DNA from: SZUA-547 sp963669265 | Lineage (GTDB): Bacteria; Pseudomonadota; Alphaproteobacteria; Rhodobacterales; Rhodobacteraceae | Assembly (NCBI GenBank): GCA_963669265.1 | Contig: OY769916.1 | Span: 3,988,132 to 4,052,131, forward strand | DNA: 64,000 bases | Direction of reading: 5' to 3' | Shown: positions 49,614 to 59,756 of the stretch, one piece after another | Position numbering within the stretch: position 1 is the first letter of the stretch | Layout: each line of letters opens with the position of its first letter | Translations under genes and position numbers: made by a program | Notes under the pieces: model-generated | Told to the model about the DNA's origin: nothing | The model's database searches: none | The model's input: the letters and a program-made list of their open reading frames with translations, nothing else

Positions 49614-51596
49614 ATGTTCGAAGCCATCCTCCTATTGCCGCTGGCCGGCGCGCTGATCGCGGGGTTCTTCCACCGCAGCATCGGCGACCGCATGGCGCAG
49701 GTGATCCCGACCTCGCTGCTGTTCCTGTGCTGCGCGCTCAGCTGGATCGCATTCTTCACGATCGATCCCGAGCTAGGCGCGACGCGCACGCTGTTCCGCT
49801 TTATCGAGTCAGGCTCTTTGTCGTCTGACTGGGCGATCCGCGTCGATATGCTGACCGGCGTGATGCTGGTGGTCGTCACGACGGTCTCGGCGCTCGTGCA
49901 TCTCTATTCCATGGGTTACATGGCCCATGACGAGCATTTCGCCGAGGGCGAAAGCTATCGGCCGCGCTTCTTCGCCTATCTCAGCTTCTTCACATTCGCG
50001 ATGCTGGCGCTGGTGACGTCCGACAATCTGGTGCAGATGTTCTTCGGCTGGGAGGGGGTCGGCGTCGCGTCCTACCTTCTCATCGGGTTCTACATCCGCA
50101 AGCCGGAGGCGGGGGCCGCCGCGATCAAGGCGTTTGTCGTCAACCGGGTCGGAGATTTCGGCTTCGCGCTGGGCATATTCGGCCTCTTCTACATGACGGA
50201 CTCGATCCAGTTCGACGACGTGTTCGCGGCCGCGCCGACGCTGGCGGAGACCCAGTTCGCCTTCATCGGGATGCAGGTGAACGCGGCCGAGGCGCTCGCG
50301 CTGTTGCTGTTCGTCGGCGCAATGGGCAAGTCGGCGCAGTTCCTGCTGCACACCTGGCTGCCGGACGCGATGGAGGGCCCGACGCCGGTCTCGGCCCTGA
50401 TCCACGCCGCCACCATGGTTACGGCTGGCGTGTTCCTGGTCTGCAGGATGTCGCCGCTCTTTGAATTCGCGCCCGGAACGCTGATGTTCGTCACGATAAT
50501 TGGCGCGACGACCGCGTTCTTTGCGGCGACCGTGGGGCTGGTGCAGAACGACATCAAACGCGTGATCGCCTATTCGACCTGCTCGCAGTTGGGCTATATG
50601 TTCTTCGCCGCTGGCGTGGGCGCCTATGAGGCGGCGATGTTCCACCTCTTCACGCACGCCTTCTTCAAGGCGCTGTTGTTCCTAGGCGCCGGCTCGGTGA
50701 TCCACGCGATGCATCACGAGCAGGATATTCGCCGCATGGGCGGGCTGAAGGACAAGATCCCGCACACCTATTGGTGCATGGTCATCGGCACGCTGGCGAT
50801 CACCGGCGTCGGCTTGCCGCTGGTCTATATCTTCGACACGCCGATCGGGTTCGCGGGCTTCCTTTCGAAGGACGTGATCATCGAAAGCGCCTTCGCCGCC
50901 CATAGCGGCGTTGGAGAGTTCGCCTTCTATATGGGCGTGACCGCGGCGCTGATGACCTCGTTCTACTCATGGCGCCTGATCTTCATGACCTTCCATGGCA
51001 AGACCCGTGCAGATCACCACACATTCGATCATGCGCATGAGAGCCCAAGGGTGATGATGATTCCTCTTTATGTGCTGGCGACCGGCGCGGTGCTGGCGGG
51101 CGTGGCCTTCTATGGCGGCTTTGTCGGCCATCATGAAGCGGATTTCTGGGGCGTCGCCATCTTCAGCGGCGAGCACAATCACGTGCTGCACGAGTCGCAC
51201 AATGTGCCGACCTGGGTGAAACTGTCGCCGTTCTTCGCCATGCTGACCGGCCTCGCCGTCGCCTGGTATATGTATATCCGTCAGCCAGACGCCCCGGCGC
51301 GGCTGGCGACGGTGTTGCGCCCGGTCTATCTCTTCTGCCTGAACAAGTGGTATTTCGACGAGCTCTATAACTGGACGCTTGTCAAACCGGCGATGTGGCT
51401 GGGGCGCTTTTTCTGGAAGAAAGGCGACGATTCAACCATCGACGGCGCGATCTACGGCGTCTCAATGGGGATCGTGCCATTCTTCACCCGCCTCTCTGTG
51501 CGGGCGCAGTCCGGCTATATTTTCCACTACGCCTTCGCCATGCTGATTGGAGTGTCGCTGTTGGTCACCTGGTTCATCCTGGGGGGGGCTGAGTGA
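49614..51596 (+). CDS. nuoL: NADH-quinone oxidoreductase subunit L
   Basis: 660 residues, antiporter-like membrane subunit with many helices. Landmarks: FFGWEGVGVASYLLIGFY, HTWLPDAMEGPTPVSALIHA, and the C-terminal lateral helix region ending in WFILGGAE. It is the distal proton pump of the membrane arm. Overlaps nuoM by one base. Confidence 0.97.
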   Translation: MFEAILLLPLAGALIAGFFHRSIGDRMAQVIPTSLLFLCCALSWIAFFTIDPELGATRTLFRFIESGSLSSDWAIRVDMLTGVMLVVVTTVSALVHLYSMGYMAHDEHFAEGESYRPRFFAYLSFFTFAMLALVTSDNLVQMFFGWEGVGVASYLLIGFYIRKPEAGAAAIKAFVVNRVGDFGFALGIFGLFYMTDSIQFDDVFAAAPTLAETQFAFIGMQVNAAEALALLLFVGAMGKSAQFLLHTWLPDAMEGPTPVSALIHAATMVTAGVFLVCRMSPLFEFAPGTLMFVTIIGATTAFFAATVGLVQNDIKRVIAYSTCSQLGYMFFAAGVGAYEAAMFHLFTHAFFKALLFLGAGSVIHAMHHEQDIRRMGGLKDKIPHTYWCMVIGTLAITGVGLPLVYIFDTPIGFAGFLSKDVIIESAFAAHSGVGEFAFYMGVTAALMTSFYSWRLIFMTFHGKTRADHHTFDHAHESPRVMMIPLYVLATGAVLAGVAFYGGFVGHHEADFWGVAIFSGEHNHVLHESHNVPTWVKLSPFFAMLTGLAVAWYMYIRQPDAPARLATVLRPVYLFCLNKWYFDELYNWTLVKPAMWLGRFFWKKGDDSTIDGAIYGVSMGIVPFFTRLSVRAQSGYIFHYAFAMLIGVSLLVTWFILGGAE

Positions 51597-53143
51597 TGTC
51601 CAACATTCTCTCCTTCGTAACGTTCTGGCCGTTGGTCGGCGCCATACCGATGATCTTCCTGATGCGCGGCGATGGCGAAACCGAGCGCCTGAACGCCAAG
51701 AGGCTGGCGCTGTTCGTGACCACCACCACATTCCTGGCTTCGATTATAATCATCAATGGCTTCGACCCGGCCGACACCGGATTCCAGTTCGTCGAAGAGC
51801 GGAAATGGCTGGGCGTTCTTTCCTACAGGATGGGCGTCGACGGCCTGTCGGTCATGTTCGTCATGCTGACGACCTTCCTGATGCCGCTGGTGATCCTGGC
51901 GAGCTGGAACGTCGAGCACCGGGTGCGCGAGTACATGGCCGCGTTCCTGATCCTCGAGACGCTGATGATCGGCGTGTTCTGCTCGCTCGACATGATCCTC
52001 TTCTACCTGTTCTTCGAGGGCGGCCTGATCCCGATGTTCCTGATCATCGGCATCTGGGGCGGCAAGGAACGGGTGCGCGCGGCGTTCTTCTTCTTCCTCT
52101 ACACGTTGCTTGGCTCCGTTCTGATGCTGATCGCCATGATCGCGATGTTCTGGGACGCGGGCACGACCTCGATCCCGGCGCTGCTGAACCACAAGTTCAG
52201 CTATGAGACCATCCACCTGATGGGGTGGGAGATCATCGGCGGCGCCCAGACCCTGATGTGGCTGGCCTTCTTCGCGTCCTTCGCGGTGAAAATGCCGATG
52301 TGGCCGGTTCACACCTGGCTGCCGAAGGCGCATGTGGAGGCGCCGACCGCCGGTTCCGTGGTGCTGGCCGCGATCCTTCTGAAGATGGGTGGTTACGGCT
52401 TCCTGCGCTTCAGCCTACCGATGTTCCCTGTCGCCTCCGACATCCTGGCGGATTTCGTCTTCACCCTCTCGGTCGTCGCCATCATCTATACGTCGCTGGT
52501 TGCGCTGATGCAGGAGGATATGAAGAAGCTGATCGCCTATTCGTCCGTGGCGCATATGGGATTCGTGACGATGGGGATCTTCGCCGCCAACCAGCAGGGC
52601 GTGGACGGCGCGCTGTTTCAGATGATCAGCCATGGTTTCATCTCCGGCGCGCTCTTCCTCTGCGTCGGCGTGGTCTATGACCGGATGCACACGCGCGAGA
52701 TCGCCGCCTATGGCGGGCTGGTCAATCGCATGCCGGTTTACGCGCTGGTCTTCATGCTCTTCACCATGGGCAATGTGGGCTTGCCCGGAACCTCTGGTTT
52801 CGTGGGCGAGTTCCTGACGCTGGCGGGCGTGTTTCAGGTCAACACCTGGGTCGCGTTCTTCGCCACCACCGGCGTCATCCTGAGCGCAGGCTACGCGCTC
52901 TGGCTTTATCGCCGGGTGGTGTTCGGCGAGTTGGTGAAGGAAAGCCTGCGCACCATCACAGATATGGATCGGCGCGAAAAAGCGGTGTTCGCGCCGCTGA
53001 TTATCGGCACGCTGCTGCTGGGTGTCTATCCGAGCATCATCCTCGACATCATGAGCCCGTCGGTGGCGGCTCTGGTCTCCGGGTATGAGACCGCCGTGGC
53101 CGAGGCCGCCCGCGCCGCCGAGATTATGGTGGCGCAGAAATGA
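51596..53143 (+). CDS. nuoM: NADH-quinone oxidoreductase subunit M
   Basis: 515 residues of the ND4-type antiporter-like subunit. Conserved features: FEGGLIPMFLIIGIWGGKER, HTWLPKAHVEAPTAGSVVLA, and KKLIAYSSVAHMGFV. Start ATG at 51596 overlaps the nuoL stop. Confidence 0.97.
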   Translation: MSNILSFVTFWPLVGAIPMIFLMRGDGETERLNAKRLALFVTTTTFLASIIIINGFDPADTGFQFVEERKWLGVLSYRMGVDGLSVMFVMLTTFLMPLVILASWNVEHRVREYMAAFLILETLMIGVFCSLDMILFYLFFEGGLIPMFLIIGIWGGKERVRAAFFFFLYTLLGSVLMLIAMIAMFWDAGTTSIPALLNHKFSYETIHLMGWEIIGGAQTLMWLAFFASFAVKMPMWPVHTWLPKAHVEAPTAGSVVLAAILLKMGGYGFLRFSLPMFPVASDILADFVFTLSVVAIIYTSLVALMQEDMKKLIAYSSVAHMGFVTMGIFAANQQGVDGALFQMISHGFISGALFLCVGVVYDRMHTREIAAYGGLVNRMPVYALVFMLFTMGNVGLPGTSGFVGEFLTLAGVFQVNTWVAFFATTGVILSAGYALWLYRRVVFGELVKESLRTITDMDRREKAVFAPLIIGTLLLGVYPSIILDIMSPSVAALVSGYETAVAEAARAAEIMVAQK

Positions 53144-53186
53144 ACAGTGACTTGATCGGCGCATCTTCGCGCGAGGGACGACTACA

Positions 53187-54635
53187 ATGATCATAGCCGA
53201 TCTGACGATTGCATTTCCCGAGATTGTCCTCGCGTTGGGCGCGATGGCGCTGCTGATGGTTGGCGTCTTCGATCCCCGCAAGACCGATGGCTCGCTGATC
53301 CTCTATCTGTCGGCGGCGCTGCTGGCGGTGCTGGGCGTGATGGAGGCGATTGGCGCCAATGGCGCGAAGTCGGCGTTCAACGGCCTGTTCATCACCGATG
53401 CGTTCGCCAGCTTTGCGAAAGCCGTGATCCTGCTCGGCTCGGCGGCGACGCTGCTGCTCGCACGCGAGTATCTGCAGCGTCACAAGCTGATGAACTATGA
53501 GTATCCGGTGCTGATCTTGCTCGCGACGCTCGGCATGCTGGTTATGGTGTCGGCGGCGGATCTGATGACGCTCTATCTCGGCATCGAGCTGCAATCGCTG
53601 GCGCTCTACGTGGTCGCCGCGTTCCGGCGTGACAGCGCGCGCTCGACCGAGGCGGGGCTGAAATACTTCGTACTAGGCGCGATTTCATCCGGCTTGCTGC
53701 TTTATGGCGCGTCGCTGATCTACGGCTACACCGGCACGACCCGGTTCGACGGCATCGCCGCTGTGATCCAGGCGGACGGGGTCTCGTTGGGTCTGACATT
53801 CGGCCTCGTATTCCTCTGCGCCGGGCTGGCCTTCAAGGTCTCCGCGGCGCCGTTCCATATGTGGACGCCGGACGTCTATGAGGGCTCGCCGACGCCTGTC
53901 ACCGCATTCTTCTCGACCGCGCCCAAGGCGGCCGCTGCGGCCCTCTTCGCCCGCGTGATGTTTGACGGGTTCGGCGACGCCACCGGCGCCTGGCAGCAGA
54001 TCGTCGTCTTCATCTCTGTGGCGTCGATGTTCCTCGGCGCGGTCGCCGCGATCGGCCAGACCAATATCAAGCGCCTGCTGGCCTATTCCTCCATCGGGCA
54101 TATGGGTTTCGCGCTGGTCGGGCTCGCCTCCGGCTCGGCGCAAGGCGCGCAGGCGGTGCTGATTTATCTGGCGATTTATGTCGCGATGAATGTCGGCGTG
54201 TTCGCCTTTGTCATCTGCATGGAGCGCGCGGGCCGTCCGGCGACGAAGATCGCCGATTTGGCGGGGCTGGCGAACACCAATCCGACCATGGCGGTCTGCA
54301 TGGCCACGCTGATGCTCAGCCTTGCGGGCATCCCGCCGTTGGTCGGGTTCTTCGGAAAGTATTTCGTCTTCGTCGCAGCGGTCGAGGCCGGGCTGATCTG
54401 GCTGGCCATTGCAGGCGCCATCGCGTCGGTCATCGGTGCGTTCTATTACCTGCGCATCGTCAAGGTGATCTATTTCGACGAGGTGGGAGAGGCGCTGGAT
54501 ATGCGCCTGCCGATGGCGCATCGTCTGGCGCTGGGCGCGGCCGCCGCCATCATGGCCTTCGCCTGGCTGCCTTTCATCAACGGCTTCGGGCTGGTGGAGG
54601 CGGCTGAGGCCGCCGCAGCATCCTTGCTTGGCTGA
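53187..54635 (+). CDS. nuoN: NADH-quinone oxidoreductase subunit N
   Basis: 482 residues, last subunit of the operon. Features: LYLGIELQSLALYVVAAF, FHMWTPDVYEGSPTPVTAFF and KRLLAYSSIGHMGFALVGL. Its end overlaps the birA start by 8 bp, joining cofactor genes to the same transcript. Confidence 0.97.
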   Translation: MIIADLTIAFPEIVLALGAMALLMVGVFDPRKTDGSLILYLSAALLAVLGVMEAIGANGAKSAFNGLFITDAFASFAKAVILLGSAATLLLAREYLQRHKLMNYEYPVLILLATLGMLVMVSAADLMTLYLGIELQSLALYVVAAFRRDSARSTEAGLKYFVLGAISSGLLLYGASLIYGYTGTTRFDGIAAVIQADGVSLGLTFGLVFLCAGLAFKVSAAPFHMWTPDVYEGSPTPVTAFFSTAPKAAAAALFARVMFDGFGDATGAWQQIVVFISVASMFLGAVAAIGQTNIKRLLAYSSIGHMGFALVGLASGSAQGAQAVLIYLAIYVAMNVGVFAFVICMERAGRPATKIADLAGLANTNPTMAVCMATLMLSLAGIPPLVGFFGKYFVFVAAVEAGLIWLAIAGAIASVIGAFYYLRIVKVIYFDEVGEALDMRLPMAHRLALGAAAAIMAFAWLPFINGFGLVEAAEAAAASLLG

Positions 54636-55407
54636 GAACGCCTCTTCCGATCTTTGGAGAGACTGGCCTGCGGATGTAGGCCGGCTGATTCTGGATGAAA
54701 CGGACAGCACGAACGCCGAGGCGCGCCGCCGCGCCGCTTCGGGCGAGAGCGGCCCGCTCTGGATCATGGCGCACCGCCAAACCAAGGGACGCGGACGTCG
54801 CGGACGGAGCTGGTCCTCTGCGTCCGGCAATCTGGCCGCGACGCTGCTGATGACGCCGAATTTGCCGCTCAGAGAAGCGGGGTTTCTCTCCATCGCCGCC
54901 GCGCTTGCCGTGGGCGATGTTTTGACCGCGCTCGCGCCAAACGCGGAGATCGGGTTCAAATGGCCGAACGACGCGCTGCTCAATGGCCGGAAGGCGGCGG
55001 GAGTGCTGCTGGAAAGCGCCGGGTCGGGCGCGCGGGTCGACTGGCTGGCGATCGGCGTCGGCGTTAACCTCGCCGCACATCCCGGAGAGGCGGAGATTGA
55101 AGCCGGCGCCTGGCCCGCGACCTCGATACTGGCGGAGACCGGCGCGATGACCCCGGTGGAGCGCGCGCTTGAGATGCTCGCGACGGCGATGCTGCGGTGG
55201 ATTTCCCTGCACGCGGCCGAAGGGGTGGCGCCGCTACGGGAGGCCTGGCTGGCGCGCGCGGTGCGGCTGGGTGAGACGATAACGGCTCGCTTGCCCGATG
55301 AATCCGTCACCGGCGTGTTCGCGGACATGGACGAGGAGGGGGCTCTGGTTCTAGATACGCCCCTCGGCCGCCGAGTCATCTCGTCGGCGGACGTTTTTTT
55401 TGAGTGA
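54628..55407 (+). CDS. birA: biotin-[acetyl-CoA-carboxylase] ligase
   Basis: 259 residues from a TTG start that overlaps the end of nuoN. Catalytic domain motifs: DETDSTNAEARRRA, KGRGRRGRSWSS (biotinyl-AMP loop) and FKWPNDALLNGRKAAGVLLE, and a C-terminal SH3-like domain. It attaches biotin to BCCP. There is no N-terminal HTH, so unlike the enterobacterial protein it does not repress transcription. Confidence 0.93.
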   Translation: MAENASSDLWRDWPADVGRLILDETDSTNAEARRRAASGESGPLWIMAHRQTKGRGRRGRSWSSASGNLAATLLMTPNLPLREAGFLSIAAALAVGDVLTALAPNAEIGFKWPNDALLNGRKAAGVLLESAGSGARVDWLAIGVGVNLAAHPGEAEIEAGAWPATSILAETGAMTPVERALEMLATAMLRWISLHAAEGVAPLREAWLARAVRLGETITARLPDESVTGVFADMDEEGALVLDTPLGRRVISSADVFFE

Positions 55408-55415
55408 GAGAACAG

Positions 55416-56195
55416 ATGCTGCTCGCCATAGATGTCGGAAACACCAACTCCGTGTTCGCGCTCCACGACGGAAAGCACTTCGTGGCGCAGTGGCGCTGCG
55501 CCACCGACGTGACCCGCACCTCGGACGAATACTATGTCTGGCTCAGCCAGCTGATGGAGCACGCGTCTTACTCTCCGCGCGACGTCTCCAACGTCGTGGT
55601 GTCGGTGACGGCGGCGGGAACGCTGTTCAACCTTCGCCTCCTTTGCGATCGGTATTTTGGCGTGCGGCCGCTTGTGGTCGGCAAACCGGAATGCGCGCTG
55701 CCCATGCCGGTCAGGGTTGATCCCAACGCGCGCGTCGGCTCGGATCGGCTGGCGAACACTGTCGCGGCGTTCGCCGCACATGGCGGCGACACCATCGTGG
55801 TGGATTTCGGCACCGCCACGAATTTCGACGTCGTTGCGGCGGACGGCGCCTATGTGGGTGGCGTCATCGCGCCAGGCGTGAACCTCTCGCTCAAGGCGCT
55901 GCACTCGGCCTCCGCCGCGTTGCCGGAAATCGACGTCACCCAGCCTGAGACCGTCGTCGGTCGCAACACCGTCGCCTGTATGCAATCCGGCGTGTTCTGG
56001 GGCTATGTCTCGATGATCGAGGGTATTTGCCGGCGGATCTCGAAAGAGCGCGGTAAGCAATTGAAAGTGGTCGGCACCGGCGGTCTGGCGCCCCTGTTCG
56101 CTCGCGGCACCGACGTGCTGGAAATCTTCGACAACAACCTCACCATTCGTGGTCTTGCGCTGATACACGCCTACAACGTCAATTCCTCCGGATGA
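55416..56195 (+). CDS. coaX: type III pantothenate kinase
   Basis: 259 residues. The ATP-binding N-terminus AIDVGNTNSVFAL, the loop VGSDRLANTVAA, and the acidic segment VVDFGTATNFDVV are those of the CoaX family. It phosphorylates pantothenate, the first step of coenzyme A synthesis. It follows birA by 8 bp and precedes the RNase J gene by 10 bp, a gene order frequent in alphaproteobacteria. Confidence 0.94.
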   Translation: MLLAIDVGNTNSVFALHDGKHFVAQWRCATDVTRTSDEYYVWLSQLMEHASYSPRDVSNVVVSVTAAGTLFNLRLLCDRYFGVRPLVVGKPECALPMPVRVDPNARVGSDRLANTVAAFAAHGGDTIVVDFGTATNFDVVAADGAYVGGVIAPGVNLSLKALHSASAALPEIDVTQPETVVGRNTVACMQSGVFWGYVSMIEGICRRISKERGKQLKVVGTGGLAPLFARGTDVLEIFDNNLTIRGLALIHAYNVNSSG

Positions 56196-56205
56196 AAGTA
56201 AACGC

Positions 56206-57885
56206 ATGAGCGACGACGCGCGCTTCGTCTATGCGCCCCTTGGCGGCGCAGGCGAGATCGGTATGAACATGTATCTCTATGGCGTGGGTCCAGCCGATGA
56301 CCGTCGCTGGCTGATGGTCGATTGCGGCGTGGCGTTCGGCGATATGGACAGCGCCCCCGGCATTGATCTTGTCACCGCCGACACCGCCTTTATCGCGGCC
56401 GAGGCGGATCGGCTGGAGGCGATCGTCATCACCCACGCGCATGAGGATCATGTCGGCGCTGTGGGCTTGCTCTATCCGCGCCTCAGAGCGCCGATCATCG
56501 CTACGCCCTTCGCGGCAGAGGTGGCCAAGCGCAAACTGGCCGAGCGGGGCTTTGACGCTAAAGTCGTGAAGACCCGCCGACCGGGCGAGCGCAGCAAGTT
56601 CGGCCCGTTCGACGTGGAGTTCTTTCCCGTCACCCACTCGATACCCGACGCCAACGCGGTGGTTATCCGCACGTCGGAAGGGGCCGTGTTTCACAGCGGC
56701 GACTTCAAGATCGACCCCACGCCAGCGGTCGGACATCCGATGGACATGGCCGCGCTTGGGCGCATCGGCGATGAGGGCGTCTTGGCGCTGGCCTGCGACT
56801 CCACCAATGTCTTTCAGGACGGCTGGTCCGGGTCCGAGGCCGATGTGAAACAGTCGCTGGCCTCCATCATCGCCGGTTGCGAGGGCGCGGTCTGTGCGAC
56901 CACGTTCGCCTCAAACGTCGGGCGATTGATGACGCTGGTCGAGGCGGCCCAGGCAAACGAGCGCTCTATCGTGGTGGCCGGACGCGCGATGCGTCGAATG
57001 ATCGAAACCGCTTTGGACACCGGCGCTATACAGGAGTTCCCCACGACCATCTCGGAAGAGCGGACGGGGGAGTTGCCAAGCCGGCATCTCTTCTATCTTG
57101 TCACCGGATCGCAGGGAGAGAACCGCGCGGCGCTCGCTCGAATCGCGAACGACTCGCACCCGAGCGTTCGGCTGAAGAGCGGCGATGCAGTGATTTTCTC
57201 ATCAAAAACCATCCCCGGCAATGAACGCGGCGTCTATAAGCTCTACAACCGGCTGTCCGAAATGGGCGTGCGCGTGATCGACGAGGAGGATGGGCGCATC
57301 CATGTCTCGGGGCATGCGCGACGGGAGGAGATCGCCGCGCTGTACGCCGCGCTTCGCCCGCAGATCGCCATCCCGCTGCATGGCGAACACCGGCATCTGG
57401 TCGAGCATGCGGCGTCGGCCAAAGGTTGGGGAGCTAAGGCGTCGGTGGTCGCGCCCAACGGCGCACTGGTCGCGCTGGACCCGGAGGCGCCGCGCGTCAT
57501 CACAGAGGTCGAAAGCGGGCGGCTCTATCTCGACGGCGAGACCATGATCGGCGCGATGGACGGCGTGGTGCGGTCTCGGCTGAAACTGGCGCGGCTCGGC
57601 CATATCGTCGTCGCGGTGACGGTGGACGAGGCGGGAGATCTGATCGCGGATTGCGAAGTGCGGGTCGTTGGCGGGCCGGAGGATGATCCGAGTTGGCCGG
57701 ATCCGCTGGAGACCATGATCGCCGAGGCGGTCGACAACGCGGTCGAGCGCGCGCCGAAAGTCAAGCGTCGCAGCGATGAGTCGTTGGAGGAACTCGCCTC
57801 CATTGCGGCGCGGCGCGTCGCCTCCAAATATTGGGGTAAAAAGCCGGTGACGACGGTTCTCGTCACCCGGCTTGAAGAAGAGTAG
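56206..57885 (+). CDS. rnj: ribonuclease J
   Basis: 559 residues. The metallo-beta-lactamase core has HAHEDH (His77, His79, Asp81, His82) and VFHSGDFKID; the beta-CASP domain follows with later GHARREEIAALYAALRPQIAIPLHGEH; the C-terminal domain is short. It acts as an endo- and 5'-3' exoribonuclease in rRNA and mRNA processing, replacing or complementing RNase E. It ends 22 bp before the convergent helicase gene. Confidence 0.94.
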   Translation: MSDDARFVYAPLGGAGEIGMNMYLYGVGPADDRRWLMVDCGVAFGDMDSAPGIDLVTADTAFIAAEADRLEAIVITHAHEDHVGAVGLLYPRLRAPIIATPFAAEVAKRKLAERGFDAKVVKTRRPGERSKFGPFDVEFFPVTHSIPDANAVVIRTSEGAVFHSGDFKIDPTPAVGHPMDMAALGRIGDEGVLALACDSTNVFQDGWSGSEADVKQSLASIIAGCEGAVCATTFASNVGRLMTLVEAAQANERSIVVAGRAMRRMIETALDTGAIQEFPTTISEERTGELPSRHLFYLVTGSQGENRAALARIANDSHPSVRLKSGDAVIFSSKTIPGNERGVYKLYNRLSEMGVRVIDEEDGRIHVSGHARREEIAALYAALRPQIAIPLHGEHRHLVEHAASAKGWGAKASVVAPNGALVALDPEAPRVITEVESGRLYLDGETMIGAMDGVVRSRLKLARLGHIVVAVTVDEAGDLIADCEVRVVGGPEDDPSWPDPLETMIAEAVDNAVERAPKVKRRSDESLEELASIAARRVASKYWGKKPVTTVLVTRLEEE

Positions 57886-57907
57886 GGGCGGCGCTCGCCG
57901 GTTCGAG

Positions 57908-59443
57908 TTACGCCGCCGCGTGCGCCGAACCGCCGGGGTTGTCATCGCCATTGTCGTCCGGCGACGCGTCGCTCTTCGCGCGGGTCTTTTTTTCAAACAC
58001 CGGACGCATCAGGAAGGCCGGCACGTGATCGCCGAGCCCTACGACGGGTTCGTCGCGGTCCTCGCCCCGGCCGCGCCGGTTGCGGGACCTGCCGCCGCGA
58101 TCAGTGTCTTTCGCCGCGCGGCGCGGTTTATCTGAGTCCTCGCGCGGGGCTATGGGCGCGGCCTTCGCCTCAGGCTGCGCCGTCTCTTCGCGAGGTTTGT
58201 CGCCGCTCCGGCGGGACCGGCTGCGGCGGCCGCGCTTGGGCGCCTCGCTGTCGTCACGGCTCTCTTTCGCGCTGCTGTCGGCTTCCGCCGAAGCGTCGCC
58301 CAGCGGCGAGGCGATCCGGTCGATGGTCGATCCGACCAGCGTCTCGATCTTGTCGAGATGCTTTTCTTCGAATGGCAGGCACAGCATGAACGCGGCTCCC
58401 GTGCGCCCAGCGCGGCCTGTTCGACCGATCCGGTGCACGTAATCCTCGGAGTGGATCGGCACGTCGAAGTTGAACACATGGCTGACATTCGGAATGTCCA
58501 AGCCGCGCGCGGCCACATCCGAGGCGATCAGGATCTGAATCTCATTTGACCTGAACCCGTCCAGCACCTGCATGCGGATCGACTGATCCAGATCGCCATG
58601 TAGCGCGCCGACGTTGAAACCGTGCTTGCGCAGCGATTTATAGACGATGTCGACGTCGCGCTTGCGATTGCAGAACACGATCGCGTTCTTGACGTCCTCG
58701 CCTTCCGCCCGGATCAGGCGGCGCAGAACCTCACGCTTCTCCTTGTCCGAACGATCCTTGCGCGATGCGCGGAACACGCAGACTTTCTGCGAGACATTCT
58801 CCGCCGTCGTCGCCGGCGGCGCGACCTCGACTCGCTGCGGATTGTGCAGGAATTCGGTGGTCAGGCGAGTGATTTCCGGCGGCATGGTGGCGGAGAAGAA
58901 CAATGTCTGCCGGGTGAAAGGCGTCAGCTTGAAGATCCGCTCAATATCCGGGATGAAGCCCATATCGAGCATCCGGTCAGCCTCATCGACCACCATGATC
59001 TCAATGCCGGTCATCATCAGCTTGCCGCGCTCAAAATGGTCCAGCAGGCGGCCAGGCGTCGCGATCAACACGTCGACGCCGCGATCAATCAGCTTGTCCT
59101 GATCCTTGAAGCTGACGCCGCCGATCAGCAGCGCCATGGTCAGCTTAAGATGCTTGCCGTAGGTCTCGAAATTCTCCGCCACCTGCGCGGCGAGCTCCCG
59201 CGTCGGGCACAGGATCAGCGAGCGGGGCATGCGCGCTCTGGCGCGCCCCTTCTGCAGGATCGTGATCATCGGCAGCGTGAAGGACGCCGTCTTGCCGGTG
59301 CCTGTCTGCGCGATGCCAAGCACATCGCGGCCTTGCAAGGCGTAAGGGATGGCCTGCGCCTGGATCGGCGTCGGCTCCTTATATCCTGCTTCTTCGACGG
59401 CTTTCAGTACGTTCGGGTCTAGCTCAAGTTCATTAAAGGTCAT
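57908..59443 (-). CDS. DEAD-box RNA helicase (RhlE-like)
   Basis: 511 residues from the ATG at 59443; a longer start would add 24 residues without helicase similarity. All core motifs are visible: Q motif region EPTPIQAQAIPYAL, motif I AQTGTGKTASF, motif II VVDEADRML, motif III SATMP, and VI HRIGRTGRAGRTGAA. The C-terminal 110 residues are a highly charged tail rich in Arg, Ser and Asp (RRSRSRRSGDKPRE), the disordered RNA-binding type. It remodels structured RNA, often with degradosome components; the RNase J gene next to it is convergent. Confidence 0.93.
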   Translation of the reverse strand: MTFNELELDPNVLKAVEEAGYKEPTPIQAQAIPYALQGRDVLGIAQTGTGKTASFTLPMITILQKGRARARMPRSLILCPTRELAAQVAENFETYGKHLKLTMALLIGGVSFKDQDKLIDRGVDVLIATPGRLLDHFERGKLMMTGIEIMVVDEADRMLDMGFIPDIERIFKLTPFTRQTLFFSATMPPEITRLTTEFLHNPQRVEVAPPATTAENVSQKVCVFRASRKDRSDKEKREVLRRLIRAEGEDVKNAIVFCNRKRDVDIVYKSLRKHGFNVGALHGDLDQSIRMQVLDGFRSNEIQILIASDVAARGLDIPNVSHVFNFDVPIHSEDYVHRIGRTGRAGRTGAAFMLCLPFEEKHLDKIETLVGSTIDRIASPLGDASAEADSSAKESRDDSEAPKRGRRSRSRRSGDKPREETAQPEAKAAPIAPREDSDKPRRAAKDTDRGGRSRNRRGRGEDRDEPVVGLGDHVPAFLMRPVFEKKTRAKSDASPDDNGDDNPGGSAHAAA

Positions 59444-59756
59444 GCGGTCCGCTGATTTAGTGGCCGCAAAACTATTGAGCGACCGGTGGCGCGGCCCATA
59501 TTGGCGCGCCTGCATTCGTTGCAGCGCACAATACGCCGGGCGGCTAAAAAGTCAATCCAAGCGGCCTGAACGCCCAAAAGACGCGAAGAACCATGTGAAA
59601 TTGCGTGAATTTGGCAACGCATCTACTTGGAGCCGCGCTGAAAATACCGGAACGCAGCGTCGTTGTTTTGTAGAAAACTTTGACCGGTTGCATAGGACAT
59701 GGCAGAGATCGAACAAAGCTCTTTAGCATCAAAGAGGACAACAGAGGGGAAGCCGA
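59444..59756. other. 313-bp divergent promoter region, helicase / aquaporin
   Basis: No gene is supported here. Short open frames lack ribosome sites. A TTTGACC at about 59678 is a possible -35 for the aquaporin gene, without a convincing -10. I see no riboswitch or operator. Confidence 0.4.

Noticed and set aside
53685..56207. 840-codon minus-strand open frame
   Set aside because: It lies antisense to nuoN, birA and coaX, all clear genes. Long antisense frames are common in GC-rich DNA, and its composition (Arg, His, Gln rich) is that of a shadow frame.
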